Of a DNA stretch of 64,000 nucleotides, positions 1 to 10,700 are shown piece by piece. The translations under genes and the position numbers were made by a program. This stretch comes from Cristatella mucedo (Eukaryota; Bryozoa; Phylactolaemata; Cristatellidae): assembly GCA_009760855.2 (NCBI GenBank), contig WPIO01000033.1, forward strand, positions 2,625,501-2,689,500, given 5' to 3'. Numbering within the stretch: position 1 is the first letter of the stretch; each line of letters begins with the position of its first letter. Below the pieces are notes generated by a model. That model ran no database searches. It worked only from the letters and a program-made list of their open reading frames with translations, and was not told where the DNA came from.

Positions 1-140
1 GTGCCATGCAAGTTGCTTTGATGTTTTTTGGTTGAAAAAGAGTGGATAGAGTGTTTATGTTAGTGTTGCTGCCTTTTCATAAGTGGCAGAGGTCAAGCTC
101 GTTCAGCTAATGCAGTAGATGCATCTTTGCTTGCTAACAG

Positions 141-221
141 GACATGGGCACGATTGTTCTGGGCAAGATTGAGTCAGGGACAATGACCATAGGACAAAAG
201 CTTGTGCTGATGCCGAACAAG
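141..221 (+). CDS. GSPT1: eRF3 exon (first in window)
   Basis: The exon follows an acceptor ending ctaacag and is closed by the donor gtgcgt. It encodes 27 residues, from DMGTIVLG to LMPNK, in phase 0. This is the eRF3 domain 2 strand that precedes the SDDVETD segment. Confidence 0.96.
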
Positions 222-3200
222 GTGCGTATGTGTGCGCACGTGCGTGGGCTCCCAGAACTTTTTTTTTAGCACGCTAGCTACACGATTAGGTCAGTGGAGT
301 GATTTGTCGGTGTACCGTGGTTGTGGGAAGACTGCAAGGGTTTAATGATCTAACGGCAGACTGCATCGTGTGTGGTTTTGTGTCCTGCAAGCTCGTGGCC
401 GTTTGCTTATGTGCTGCCTCGTGTAGAACGTATAAATACGAGATTTGCTCGTGAAACCATAGGCTTGAATGCTACTGGGTCCCGTGTTTTTTGCTCTCTT
501 GTAGCTGCAGGTAGAGGTGATGAGCCTGTGGTCAGATGACGTCGAGACTGACGTCGTCTACTCGGGAGAAAATGTCAAAGTGAAGCTGAAGAACGTAGAG
601 GAAGAAGACGTGACGTCTGGCTTTGTGCTATGCTCAGCAGACAATGTCTGCAAAACGGGGAAAATATTCGATGCACAGGTTTGTCTGCTGCTTTGTTCTC
701 ACCTCTAGGTCTGCATGCCTTTAGGTCTTCAGGCAGGTTTGTGGCGCACACCTACCACTCGACAGCAGACTGCTTACCGTCGGTGCACAGGGGATCACTC
801 GGCAATCGATCGCAGTGCTGTCAATGCCTTGGGCTGAGATTGTGATCATGCGACTCGTGTATGAGTGCGGACTGCCCCGTGGCACTTGTAGACGCCCGGC
901 AGATGCAGGTTGTGAGCCGACGCTCGCGCTGCAGACAAACTTCGGACGAGCTGTTGCCCATATCTTGCCCGTCTGAATGTGTGGGCAGATATATGTTCAA
1001 GGTTTGCTGCTCTGGTCAAAGGAACAAGCTCATGCTGTTGCACCTGGTCGAAGGGAAGCTGCTGCCCCACATCCCCCCTCCCGGGGGGGGGGGGCTCATC
1101 CCGCTGCTCCAGTTTTCGTTGGTTCCAGCCTGCACCGGCCTTACAGCTGGTTGGGTGAGCCTTCTCTCGGCTAGCTATCGAATAATATAATAATAATATA
1201 ATTCATTTGTATAGCGCCCTAAGAGAACTTAATCTCTATTCAGGCGCTTCACATATGCCTCCTGGCTCGAGCCCACGACCTCAGCCAGACTTTGGTCGGG
1301 GCAAGCACCTTAACCGATGGACCAAACCAGCTCGGCAGGATTAGGGTGGCCGGCTTTAGCCGATCTTCCGACGATGCACCGTGGTGTTCGGCAGCCACTG
1401 TCCATGTGCCGTGCTGTTCTTGGAAGTGCCGTGCTTGCTTGTTCTTGGAATGGTTGGAAGGTGGCTTGCAAAGGTAACTTGGGTTGGTAATGCCTCATCT
1501 CTGCAGTAAGGCTTGTTGTCCTGAATTCGTGATTGACCTTTCCTCTCTCTATAAGGACGGTCAGAATGTAATCTTTCTCCATCTGTAACACCACAAGGAC
1601 TAAATGGGTGTTACACAGGAGAGTTTTATATAGTGCACTCAAAGCCTAAGCTATTTTTGGTGTTCATATGATAGCCAACAGACTTCATCTCATGCAACAA
1701 AAGAGAAAGTGAGAAGCATAGCTGAGTCAGGAAGGGTATTCCAGGAAGTGAGTAGCATTGTGAAGTAGCAGCTCAGAACAGCTGGAAAGGATGTGCCACT
1801 TTGGGTAGCAGGAGAGTATATTTCGTTGTGTAAGAATTGTGGCAGTGAGTTCCTTAGTGTAGGACCAGCAGAACAAAAGCTTTGGTCGTCAACGTTCTTT
1901 TAAGTGTAGGAAGGAAGCAGTGGGCTGAGAAACCGGGAGCCATCGCAGCTCTTTCATTCAAGGAGACAGGTGGCTTAACCTGTGGGATGTTCTCGAGTCA
2001 TCTCAGTCATTCCCCCGTGCCCCCCTGTTCTACCATGTGATCTCATCGGGTCTCATAGTGGCAGTTTACACATTCGTATCACTTATTCCACATCATAGTA
2101 ACTAAGCAACTGTCTCAATCTTTTCACTATTGTTATGGGTAAAGAAACTTGGCGCATTAAGGTTTCTGTATACCAAAGGTTAGTTTGGGTGCATTGCTAA
2201 GGGCCAGTTTTAAGTAGCCATTGTATTGAGACACTAGCCTATCGTACAAGTGCAACATGCTGTTGGGGTTTATGAGTGGGCTAGCCGATCAGTACCATGC
2301 AAACGATGGGGCATGCTCGTCAGCCATCTAGAAGCTGGCTAGCGTGCACCTACATTAACAGCTTTGTCGTTCGGTAAAATGGTTGCACGCACATATGCTC
2401 ACTTTGCAAACTCTCGATGCATTTGGTTTGGCATTCTCTGTCCATCAAATCAAGTCATATACTGGCCCAAATTTATGCGAATCGAAGCATCATATCGAAA
2501 CTTCAAACCTTGCTAGTAAGTTCCAGTCTGGCTTTAGAGCTAATCACTCCACAGAGTCAGCATTGCTTAGAATATACAACGACCTACTTAGGAATGCAGA
2601 CATGGGTAGACTCTGCTTGTTTTGCTCGATCTTTCGCCAGCTTTTGATACTATCGATCACAAAGTTCTTCTAGAGCACCTCTCATCTCGCCTGGGCATCA
2701 CTGGTACTGCTCTGCAATGGTTCAGGTCCTATCTCAGTGGGACACTCCAGAGTATTGATGTGAATGGACAAAGATCATCCGAGGTACCTCTGAAATATGG
2801 GGTACCTCAGGGCTCCGTGCTCAGGGTCCGGTTTTTTTCATGGTTTATACTCTCCCTCTTACTGATATGATTGCCAAGCACAATCTAGGCTTTTACTTCA
2901 ATGCAGATGACTCTCAGTTGTACCTTCTCTTTGATCCCTCCCAGCCTTCGAGCACGTCGAATTCTCTCAACTCGCTGCGTGTATTGATGACATCCGCACA
3001 TGGATGGCAGCAAATTTTCTAAAACTAAACGATGATACAATTAACTTACTAGTTATGGGGCAAAGCCAGTGTGATTCAGAAATTGGAAAGGCTGACACTC
3101 AAAATTGGCTCTGCCAGCATATCTTCTGTTGAATCAGCTCGAAATCTAGGTGTCATGTTACAAAGTGACCTCTCGTTAGACGACCACATCAGCTCCACAG

Positions 3201-4990
3201 TCAAATCAGCCTACTTTCAGCTACATAACATTGCTAAAATTCGGGCTTGTTTAGATAATGATACTACGTCTAAGTTGGTCCATGCATTCGTGACATCTCG
3301 TCTCGACTTCTGAAACTCACTGCTTGCTGGCCTACCGGCATGTGCAATCAGGCGATTGCAGCAGGTGCAAAACTCCGCAGCTAGGCTTGTCTGTCGTGAG
3401 CGTTGCAGTTGCCATATCACACCACTTCTCGCCGACCTGCACAGGGTACCAGTCAAGCAACGGATCGACTTCAAGGTTTTGTCGCTCACTTTTAGGTCAC
3501 TTCATTCTTTGGCTCCACCCTACTCAGATCTACTTCCCCAGCAGGCCAAGCATCGTACCACCCGCCTTTCGGAATCCAACAGTTTGCCAATACCTCATAC
3601 AAACCTCAAATCCTTTGCTCCCAAATCCTGGAACTCCCTCCCGACTTGCGTCACAACATCCCCTGACTTGACCACATTTAAAAAGAACTTAGAAACACTT
3701 ATTTAGGACAGCATTTAGTGGGTCCCTGTGATTCGTCCTTGATGTGCTTATGCATGCTGACACTGTGCATGCTGCCACTAACCACATTTGCATGCTGACC
3801 CTGTGCATGTCAACCCTAACCATGTTATTCCTGTTTATCAAGCATGATATTACTCACCATTCAATTGCATTTCCCTTTGCAGCAAATGTAAAGCATCTAC
3901 GAAGAGATTGACTTCTCTGAGGGTGCTTTATCAAGTGCATTATTATTATTATTATTATTGTGTCTTCTGGGGTGTTGCCCGTGGGTGGGGGTAGCTCGAA
4001 CCCGATTGGACTGTGAATACTCTACTGGCACCTGATCGCCAGGTCTGCTCCGGATATAGTGTAACTTCCAGAGTGTTGCATGCGAGCAGTATGTCTCAAA
4101 AACTGCTACGTGCAGGCGTGTGTGTACCGGTACCTTCAATGGTAGTCAGTGTGAAGTAAAGCGTGCAAATTGCCGAACTTGTCACTCACTCACATTGTTA
4201 TGGCAGGTGGCAGTTTTAGAGTGGAAGTGTCAGCCCACGAGTACCTCTGCTGGAGGCCCAGCGTCAATTTAGTCCAGGGTGTATATACGTGTGCACTCCC
4301 ACTCTGTATGTGTGCATCCTTTAGCATGTATTTATCGTGCTGATGTGCTCGGCTTGCTATGACGCCACCCGTTTCTGTCTGCAGGTGGCAGTTTTAGAAC
4401 ACAAGTCGATCATTTGCTCTGGGTACAGCGCAGTACTTCACGTCCATGCATGTGCAGAAGAGGTCACAATGACGGTCAGTCGGCATCCTGTGCATTTTCC
4501 ATCAGCATTTGCTGCCGAGTGTGCTTTACGACAGTATAGGCCTAGTTGGGCATAACACGTTCCCAAAACGACTGTTCCGGGTTTCTTGTTGGCACGTTTT
4601 CGTTCCTGCAATATGTAGTACGACCGAAAGGTCAACCCGAGGTCACGTCGATTGCTCTGCGTTTTCCAGCATCTCATCCGGCTAATAGACAAGAAGACAG
4701 GCGAGCCGTCGAGCACGGCACCGCGGTTTATAAAGCAAGACCAGGTAGCAATCGTACGTTTCGAACTAAACAACGGCATTATTTGTATGGAGACCTACAA
4801 GGAGTTCCCACAGATGGGCCGGTTTACGTTAAGAGATGAGGGTAAGCCACCTTGGACTCGGCTTAGCTTGCAGTGCCGCTGCACACTATGGAAAAAGTCG
4901 GCTAACGTTGCGAATGTTTAACGTGTTGTCGGTATTTTCTGCGCAGGTCGAACTGTGGGTATCGGAAAAATCCTGAAGATAATTCAGTGA
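141..4990 (+). CDS. GSPT1: Peptide chain release factor eRF3 (GSPT1), C-terminal part, five exons
   Basis: eRF3 is the GTPase that works with eRF1 in the cytosol to end translation at stop codons. Exons are 141-221, 505-678, 4385-4474, 4670-4841 and 4947-4990; all introns are GT-AG and the phases join without a frameshift. They encode the last 186 residues, which cover the end of the EF-Tu-like beta-barrel domain 2 and all of domain 3. Landmarks are DMGTIVLGKIESG, SDDVETD, EHKSIICSGY, RFIKQDQVAI and FPQMGRFTLRDEG, all typical of eRF3 rather than HBS1 or EF1A. The GTPase domain and N-terminus lie upstream of base 1. The C-terminus ends ILKIIQ, differing from the vertebrate LVPEKD ending. Intron 2 (679-4384) carries a SINE and two LINE copies. 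The gene runs toward PIGQ tail to tail. Confidence 0.97.
505..678 (+). CDS. GSPT1: eRF3 exon (second in window)
   Basis: The acceptor is ctcttgtag and the donor gtttgt. The exon encodes 58 residues including SDDVETD and GENVKVKLKNVEEEDV, and ends with IFDAQ. A start at 505 rather than at the next AG (after 510) preserves the two-residue spacing seen in relatives. Confidence 0.95.
1181..1338 (-). repeat. SINE-A copy (tRNA-derived, LINE-like tail)
   Basis: Read on the minus strand, this begins with an A-box-like TGGTCCATCGGTTAAGGTG and a B-box-like GGGCTCGAGCC. It then has the hairpin module AGCGCC...TAGAGATTAAGTTCTCT...GGGCGC and ends in an ATT-rich tail. It lies in eRF3 intron 2. Confidence 0.85.
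1562..1990 (-). mobile_element. LINE-B (L2-like) 3' end
   Basis: The sequence matches, copy to copy, the 3' part of the longer minus-strand LINE at 39397-40840. Shared landmarks are the terminal stretch complementary to ctgtaacaccacaagg, gggtgttacacaggagag, and the segment around gaagcatagctgagtcagg. It is heavily diverged and has no usable reading frame. Confidence 0.75.
2430..3960 (+). mobile_element. L2A LINE, 5'-truncated copy
   Basis: This is a non-LTR retrotransposon of the L2/CR1 type. The conceptual protein runs through several frames. RT landmarks are FQSGFRANHSTESALL near 2520, AFDTIDHKVLLEHL near 2640, YGVPQGSVL near 2797 and the catalytic NADDSQLYL near 2900. The thumb region includes [11 protein letters not shown] and the 3' end carries the hairpin module. 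The tail is (ATT)n at about 3940-3960. Frameshifts and an in-frame stop near 3313 show it is dead. Confidence 0.92.
3941..3960 (+). repeat. (ATT)n microsatellite tail of L2A
   Basis: A short ATT run directly follows the terminal hairpin of the L2A copy. Most L2A copies in this window end the same way, so it is the element's own tail rather than a chance microsatellite. Confidence 0.85.
4385..4474 (+). CDS. GSPT1: eRF3 exon (third in window)
   Basis: This 90-base exon lies between the acceptor tctgcag and the donor gtcagt. It encodes VAVLEHKSIICSGYSAVL and then VHACAEEVTMT, the start of domain 3. An 18-base exact copy of its acceptor and first codons occurs upstream at 4203-4220. Confidence 0.96.
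4670..4841 (+). CDS. GSPT1: eRF3 exon (fourth in window)
   Basis: The acceptor is gttttccag and the donor gtaagc. The exon encodes the LIDKKTGE and FIKQDQVAIVRF segments and FPQMGRFTLRDEG, the best conserved stretch of domain 3. It ends in phase 1. Confidence 0.97.
4947..4990 (+). CDS. GSPT1: eRF3 last coding exon
   Basis: The acceptor is tctgcgcag. Its first two bases complete the glycine codon begun in the previous exon. It encodes RTVGIGKILKIIQ and a TGA stop at 4988-4990, matching the TIAIGKVLK ending of known eRF3 proteins. Confidence 0.96.
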
Positions 4991-6935
4991 AACACTTGAA
5001 GGACATGCACTGACTCGGTGTCGGGACCTGCACTTATGTAGCAGGAAGAGGAATAAGGCTCAACAGCCATGAAGCCTCTGCTCTGCAATGAGCCGCGAGG
5101 AAGTATATCGCCTCGATAATACCTCCGACAGGGGTGCGTGCATCCTGTCAGCGTGCAGCACGACGACGTTTCATTGGCAGCCGTGATTCATTGGCAGCCC
5201 AAAGCAGAGGACTAGGCAGATAGATATTGCTGTAATGGACTGTGCTTCTTGTGCAACGGCAATGTGTCTGGTGATGTCGAAGTAAACCACCTTCCACAAC
5301 CATAATCAACTTCAGTTTTATTTTTCGTTTTGTTTTCGCATGGCGGCCACAGCTCCTATACACACTCGGTTTGTGATGTACGTTGGCTCATCGATGCGGT
5401 TTTCATTCTTGGTCGACTAGAAACTGGCAGCTCGAAGCTGAAGGGCATGGGCGTGGTCGCCCTGCCCACCAAGTTGGACGGATTCTGCATTCTGCTTTCA
5501 CTGTGACCAATCTGCCATGTTGCAATTGTCGTTACCGGTTGCCTCATTCCTCTGTCTCTACGCTACTATCCTGTAGATGAAGTACAGGATAATTGTTTTG
5601 AGTAGCAAATTCTGTTCTTAGAGGAGGTAACAACAATAATGCTGCTAGAAAGTACATCGTGCACGAGAATGCCACATTAGCAGCCTGTTGGTCCGACCTA
5701 GCAGGGTTACTGAGCAATATCAATTTCTAGCCAGAACTATGGCATGGAACAAGCCATGCACAGAGGGCACGTCTTCCATGACATCTGACAATGGCAGCTA
5801 AAGCCCATTAGTCTGCACTGAAGAAACAAAAAGCATGACAAAGTCACCACCGTTTGCCACTGATGGCTTTAACAGTCCTTCTGGCTCTCAGGCAGGTTCA
5901 GCACAGTTCTCAGACGAGATGACCAAGAACGATTCGTGCTACCAAACTTGGCCAAGATGGAATCACCAGTGGCAGCTGCTTCAGTTGCAGTGACTGACAC
6001 AGTGTGAAGTATGGAACTTGCTTTAACTAAAAACAAAAGCAGCAATTTTTAGCAATGTGTAGCAATCGATTAGTTAAAAATGTCAACAAAACATTGTGAA
6101 GATGCAGGATTCTCATTCACCTGCAATTTGCAGCATGTATGGCTGAAATAGCTAATGTTATTTGATATTTAATCAATAGCGATAAGCCTCGATGATGAGA
6201 TGGCCCACGATCTGACACCAGGGGATTCGTGTGCCAGGAGAGTTGTTGTTAACAGAAGGGAAAAGCCGTAAGCATTATCCCCGGTGGCTTGTGGATTCGA
6301 CACCTGGAAATGTTGCATTTAGCAAAGCTACCTGATTTTATCATGCTCAGAGCAGCCAAATTGTGAGCAGCAGATGCACTATTTTGACCTAATGCTCCAA
6401 ACAAACACGAAGAAGAATGACAAAGGAGTATTATGCTGGAGGGAGACTGTAATTAATGCACTTAAATATAGGAGAAAGTATTATCGAATCATCGTCAGTA
6501 TAACCACCTTAACCTAGCAACATCGTACTATGCTAGAAACCATTACTCAAACGTTATGTAAACTACAGCATCGAGATAGGTGAACAAAACATAAATACAT
6601 AACTACCAAAGACGTTGACTAAACATGTATATTAAATGAGGCGGCACCATCACGATAGCCTCCATTTCTGCACACTTCCGAACTAACTCATTGCAAACGT
6701 TAAGCGTTAGCCTAGCGATCCTTCGGACAAACTCAAGTAGGTGAGTTTACAGGGTAACTTGACCTGCTTTTGCACGACACTGCCTTGTTCTATTTAATGA
6801 GATGAGTGTTCGATAGAATTGAGATCCGGAGACATGTATAGCCAGTCGACAGTGAAAACCAATCAAAGCCGAATCCTTCAGTATTGTAAGTATTGCACTT
6901 GCTGGTGGTGCTTAGGGTTATTGGCCTGCTGAAAA
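4991..6935. other. Intergenic or 3' UTR region, no secure gene
   Basis: This holds the 3' flank of eRF3 and probably the 3' end of PIGQ. I see no well-supported exon. The one candidate is a minus-strand segment, 5356-5484, discussed under findings. The rest is A/T-rich unique-looking DNA without an obvious repeat. Confidence 0.4.
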
Positions 6936-7120
6936 ATGATCCAGCGGTTAAGGTTCTCGCCCCGACCAAGGTCTGGCTGAAGTCGTGGGCTCGAACTCCA
7001 AGACATATGTGAAGCGCCTGAATAGAGATCTGCAATTTGCAGATCAGGTAAATTGTAGACAAAGGCTACTATTAAGTTCTCTTGGGGCGCTATACAAATG
7101 AATATTCTGTTTTTTATTTA
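6936..7120 (+). repeat. SINE-A copy with an internal insertion
   Basis: The A-box-like ccagcggttaaggttctcgc, B-box-like gggctcgaactcc and terminal hairpin are recognisable. About 41 bases at 7030-7071, beginning with the palindrome ctgcaatttgcag, interrupt the hairpin module. Confidence 0.8.
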
Positions 7121-7376
7121 TTTATGAAGCAACATGGCACCAGGTTGAACATTTTTGGAAAGTAATCGGTATCGTGAGTCTTAATGCAAAAATAATCTCA
7201 TTACCTTTGTCATGTTACTCAAGTGGTGGCGGCTGCTGCAGTGCTTCAAAGGCCAAACTGCACAAGAGGTACGTGGTAAGTTATGACCAGCACTTAGCAT
7301 GTAGCAGGTAGGCCTTGGAGAAGGACGCTTGGCTCACGAGAGATGCAATAGTAACGAAATATACATACTGTGTATG

Positions 7377-7497
7377 CATAATTCATTTGTACAGCACCCA
7401 AAGAGAACTTAGTCTCTATCCAGGCACTTCACATATGCCACAAGACTCGAGCCCACGACCTCGTTCACCAAAGGGAGCATCTTGACCCCTGTGCTAA
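7377..7497 (-). repeat. SINE-A copy, diverged
   Basis: The minus-strand hairpin module and the gggctcgag box are present. The 5' A-box half is eroded. It lies downstream of the last recognised PIGQ exon. Confidence 0.75.
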
Positions 7498-7634
7498 AGC
7501 AGGGTCGAAGGATGACATTACAGGTTCATTGTTCATTACAGGTTACACGTGAACGGAGCAAGATCGAAAACTCCGGTTGGCATCTGACAAGATGACCCCC
7601 TGCCGATCAGCTTCGGTGATGTTAAGGCACGTAC

Positions 7635-7705
7635 CTTCATCTGCAGATATAACACGTGAGAATGCTCATTGCTGTGATCGGGACAAAGCTTGTAGTCAGC
7701 AGCGC
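7635..7705 (-). CDS. PIGQ: PIGQ exon 7
   Basis: The acceptor is TTTTTCTGTAG and the donor AAG/GTACGT. It encodes [20 protein letters not shown] then MK, matching in spacing the VKFRVLEHEAGRPLRLLMQ segment. A further exon must follow. Confidence 0.72.
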
Positions 7706-10700
7706 CTACAGAAAAAGCCGTGGAAATAAACTCAGCGACACATCCCTTTCCAGCCGGTCTCAATGAAAGATTCTTAGAGGCCGATGGTTTAAATGAGCAA
7801 CCCCGTTTTCAGATCCTATTTGCAGATACAATCTGGGCAACATCGTCAATAATAATAATGATAATATTAATGCACTTGATAAAGCACCCTCAGAGAACTC
7901 AATCTCTCTCTAGGTGCTTTACATTTGCTACAGAGGGAAACGCGATTCAATGCCGAGTAATATCATGCTTGATAAACAACATGAATAACATGGTTAGGGG
8001 TGACATGCACAGGGTCAGCATGCAAATGTGGTTAGTGGCAGCATGCACAGTGTCAGCATGCATAAGCACATAAAGGACGAATCACAGGGACCCACTTAAT
8101 GTTGTCCTAAATAGGTGTTTCTAAGTTCTTTTTAAATGTGGTCAAGTCAGGGGATGTTGCGATGCAAGTCGGGAGTGAGTTCCAGGCTTTGGGAGCATAC
8201 GAACTAAATGCACGGTCTCCAAAGGAGTTGAGGTTTGTACGAGGTAGTGGTAAACTGTTGGATTCCGAAAAGTGGGTGGTACGATGCTTGGCCTGATGGG
8301 GGGGGGGGTAGATCTGAGAGATAGGCTGGAGCCAAAAAATTAAGTGACCTAAAAGTGAGCGACAAAACCTCGAAGTCGATCCGTTGCTTGACTGGTAGCC
8401 AGTGCAGGTCGGCGAGAAGTGGTGTGATATGGCAACTGCAACGCTCACGACAGACAAGCCTAGCTGCGGAGTTTTGCACCAGCTGCAATCGCCTGATCGC
8501 ACATGCCGGTAGGCCAGTAAGCAGTGAGTTACAGAAGTCAAGTCGGGATGTCACAAATGCGTGGACCAACTTAGACGGGGCATCCTTATCTAAACAAGCC
8601 CGAATTTTAGCAATGTCATGTAGCTGAAAGTAGGCAGATTTGACTGTGGAGCTGATGTGGTCGTCTTTGGAACAACTTTGGAAACTTTGGAACATGACCC
8701 CTAAATTTCGAGCTGATTCAACAGGAGATATGCTGGCAGAGCCAATTTTGAGAGTCAGCCTTTCCAATTTCTGAATCACGCTGGTATTGCCCATAACTAG
8801 TAAGTCAGTTTTCTCATCGTTTAGTTTTAGAAATTTTGCTGCCATCGATTAGGGGATGTCATCAACACATGCAGCAAGGGAATTGAGAGATTTCGAGGTG
8901 CTCGAAGGCTGGAAGGGATCAAAGCAAAGGTACAACTGAGTGTCATCCACATAGAAGTGAAAGCCTAGATTGTGCTTGGCAATCACATCAGCAAGAGGGA
9001 GAGTATAAACCGTGAAAAGAACCAGACCTAGCACGGAGCCCTGAGGTACGCCATATTTCAGAGGTTCCTCGGATGATCTTTGTCCATTCACGTCAACCAA
9101 GTCACTCCAGCTGCATGACAAGTGCAGGGCATAAGTTGTTCGGGCGTTGACATGACTTGGGAGTGTGGCCGTGGACCAGCTAGGGTCAGCAATCGTCAGC
9201 ACTGCTGGCACGGTGGAACCTATTTTGCACTGCATCCGGCTTCTCTGGTCTACCTTGAGACGACGTCACTGCGCCACAATGTAGTTGGCTACTATTTGCA
9301 TATCTAATAGGCTGTGAGAATGGGCCGATTTATCGCCGGTACTTTCAGTTGACAAGTCACTATGTGCACTGTCTCTGGCTACGGCCCAGTGACGATGGTT
9401 TACCTCCCCCCCCCAACTCAACGATCGAGATCAGAGATGAGTGTTCATTCTTTCACCTGTTCCTTTTCCTTCGTCTCTCAAACTGGAATGAGTGTGTCAA
9501 ACGAAAGTCTGTATGTTTGCTTGCACCTCGTTGCATTTGCGGACGAGTGTCGGAAATCTGTGCCCGGCATGTGCCGCGCACGCACACCAAGCCCTGTAGC
9601 CCTGTACATCCAAGCAGACGGCACTCGATCGTGCACGATGCGGTTCAGGCACAGGGGGGGGGGGTCGACCGAGACATTTATGCAGGAGATGACCGTGACC
9701 GACCTGCTCGAGCTGTCGATGCAGAATCGGCATGTCGAGCAACGTCACAGAAAGAGTGAAGCATGCGGCACGAGTGAAGCATCTGCCTCTCGCTCGGCCG
9801 AGTCTCACGTCGGGTGCCCTCACGCAACAAATCTGAGCACGAGCCGGTTCAGCAGTATAAGCTCTCAACGTCGACGACGGCGGGTATCACGCAACAAATC
9901 TGAGCGCAAGCCGGTTCGGCAGTATAAGCTCTCAACGTCGACGACGGCGGGTATCCGTAAGGACGAGGGCATTTCGTAGTGAAGGCATTTACGAAGCCCT
10001 TCCCACTGTGACCGTTTCGACTAAACTTAGATCCAAAAATAACGGACCGTGGTGGAGAGGCGCCGCCCGAAAAGCCTCCAGCAGCTGCAAGGACTTGGTC
10101 TGACAGCATTCGTGCAGCGCACTTACTGCCGACCAGCGACGAGCTCTTTGATAACTTCAGAAGAGCAAGGTACCAGTAGCAGCTGCCGAGGACGTCGCCG
10201 ACCAACCGCAGAGCACTCTGGATGCAGCAGACGGCCACTCGAAGCTGACGGACGGGGGAGAGGGCAGAACGTGGCCATAAACTCGAGGTCAGCTGCAGCG
10301 ACGCAAGAAGGCGGCAGCGAAGCAAGAGGGCGGCAGCAGCCTTACCGCAGCGAACACAGCGTAGTACAGTGCGACGGTGGGAAGGAGGAAGAGAACCACG
10401 GCGAGCAACAGTGTGCCGACAAACAGCTGCTGCACGTCGTACTCGGCCGTGTCGACGCGGAGACGCAGGCTGTTCCACTTCTTGCCCCTGAACAGGCGCC
10501 AGAACGACTTGAGTGCGGCGACCTGCACATAGTATAGCCTGCAAAGATCAAATGCCTCGATCCGTGACGACGGGCAGTCGATCCCACCGGGGACGCAGCC
10601 GTCGGCCGGTGTGGCGCCTGGAGCAAGCAGCCGCGGTAAAAATAAGACGAGAACCGGAACAAAAGTCGCTGCCTCAAACTCATCATTACACTAGAACGAT

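Noticed and set aside
861-1190. Plus-strand ORF of 109 codons in the eRF3 intron
   Set aside because: No recognised protein, includes a poly-G run, and lies between two secure eRF3 exons.
10049-10537. Plus-strand ORF of 162 codons
   Set aside because: It is the antisense shadow of PIGQ exons 5 and 6.
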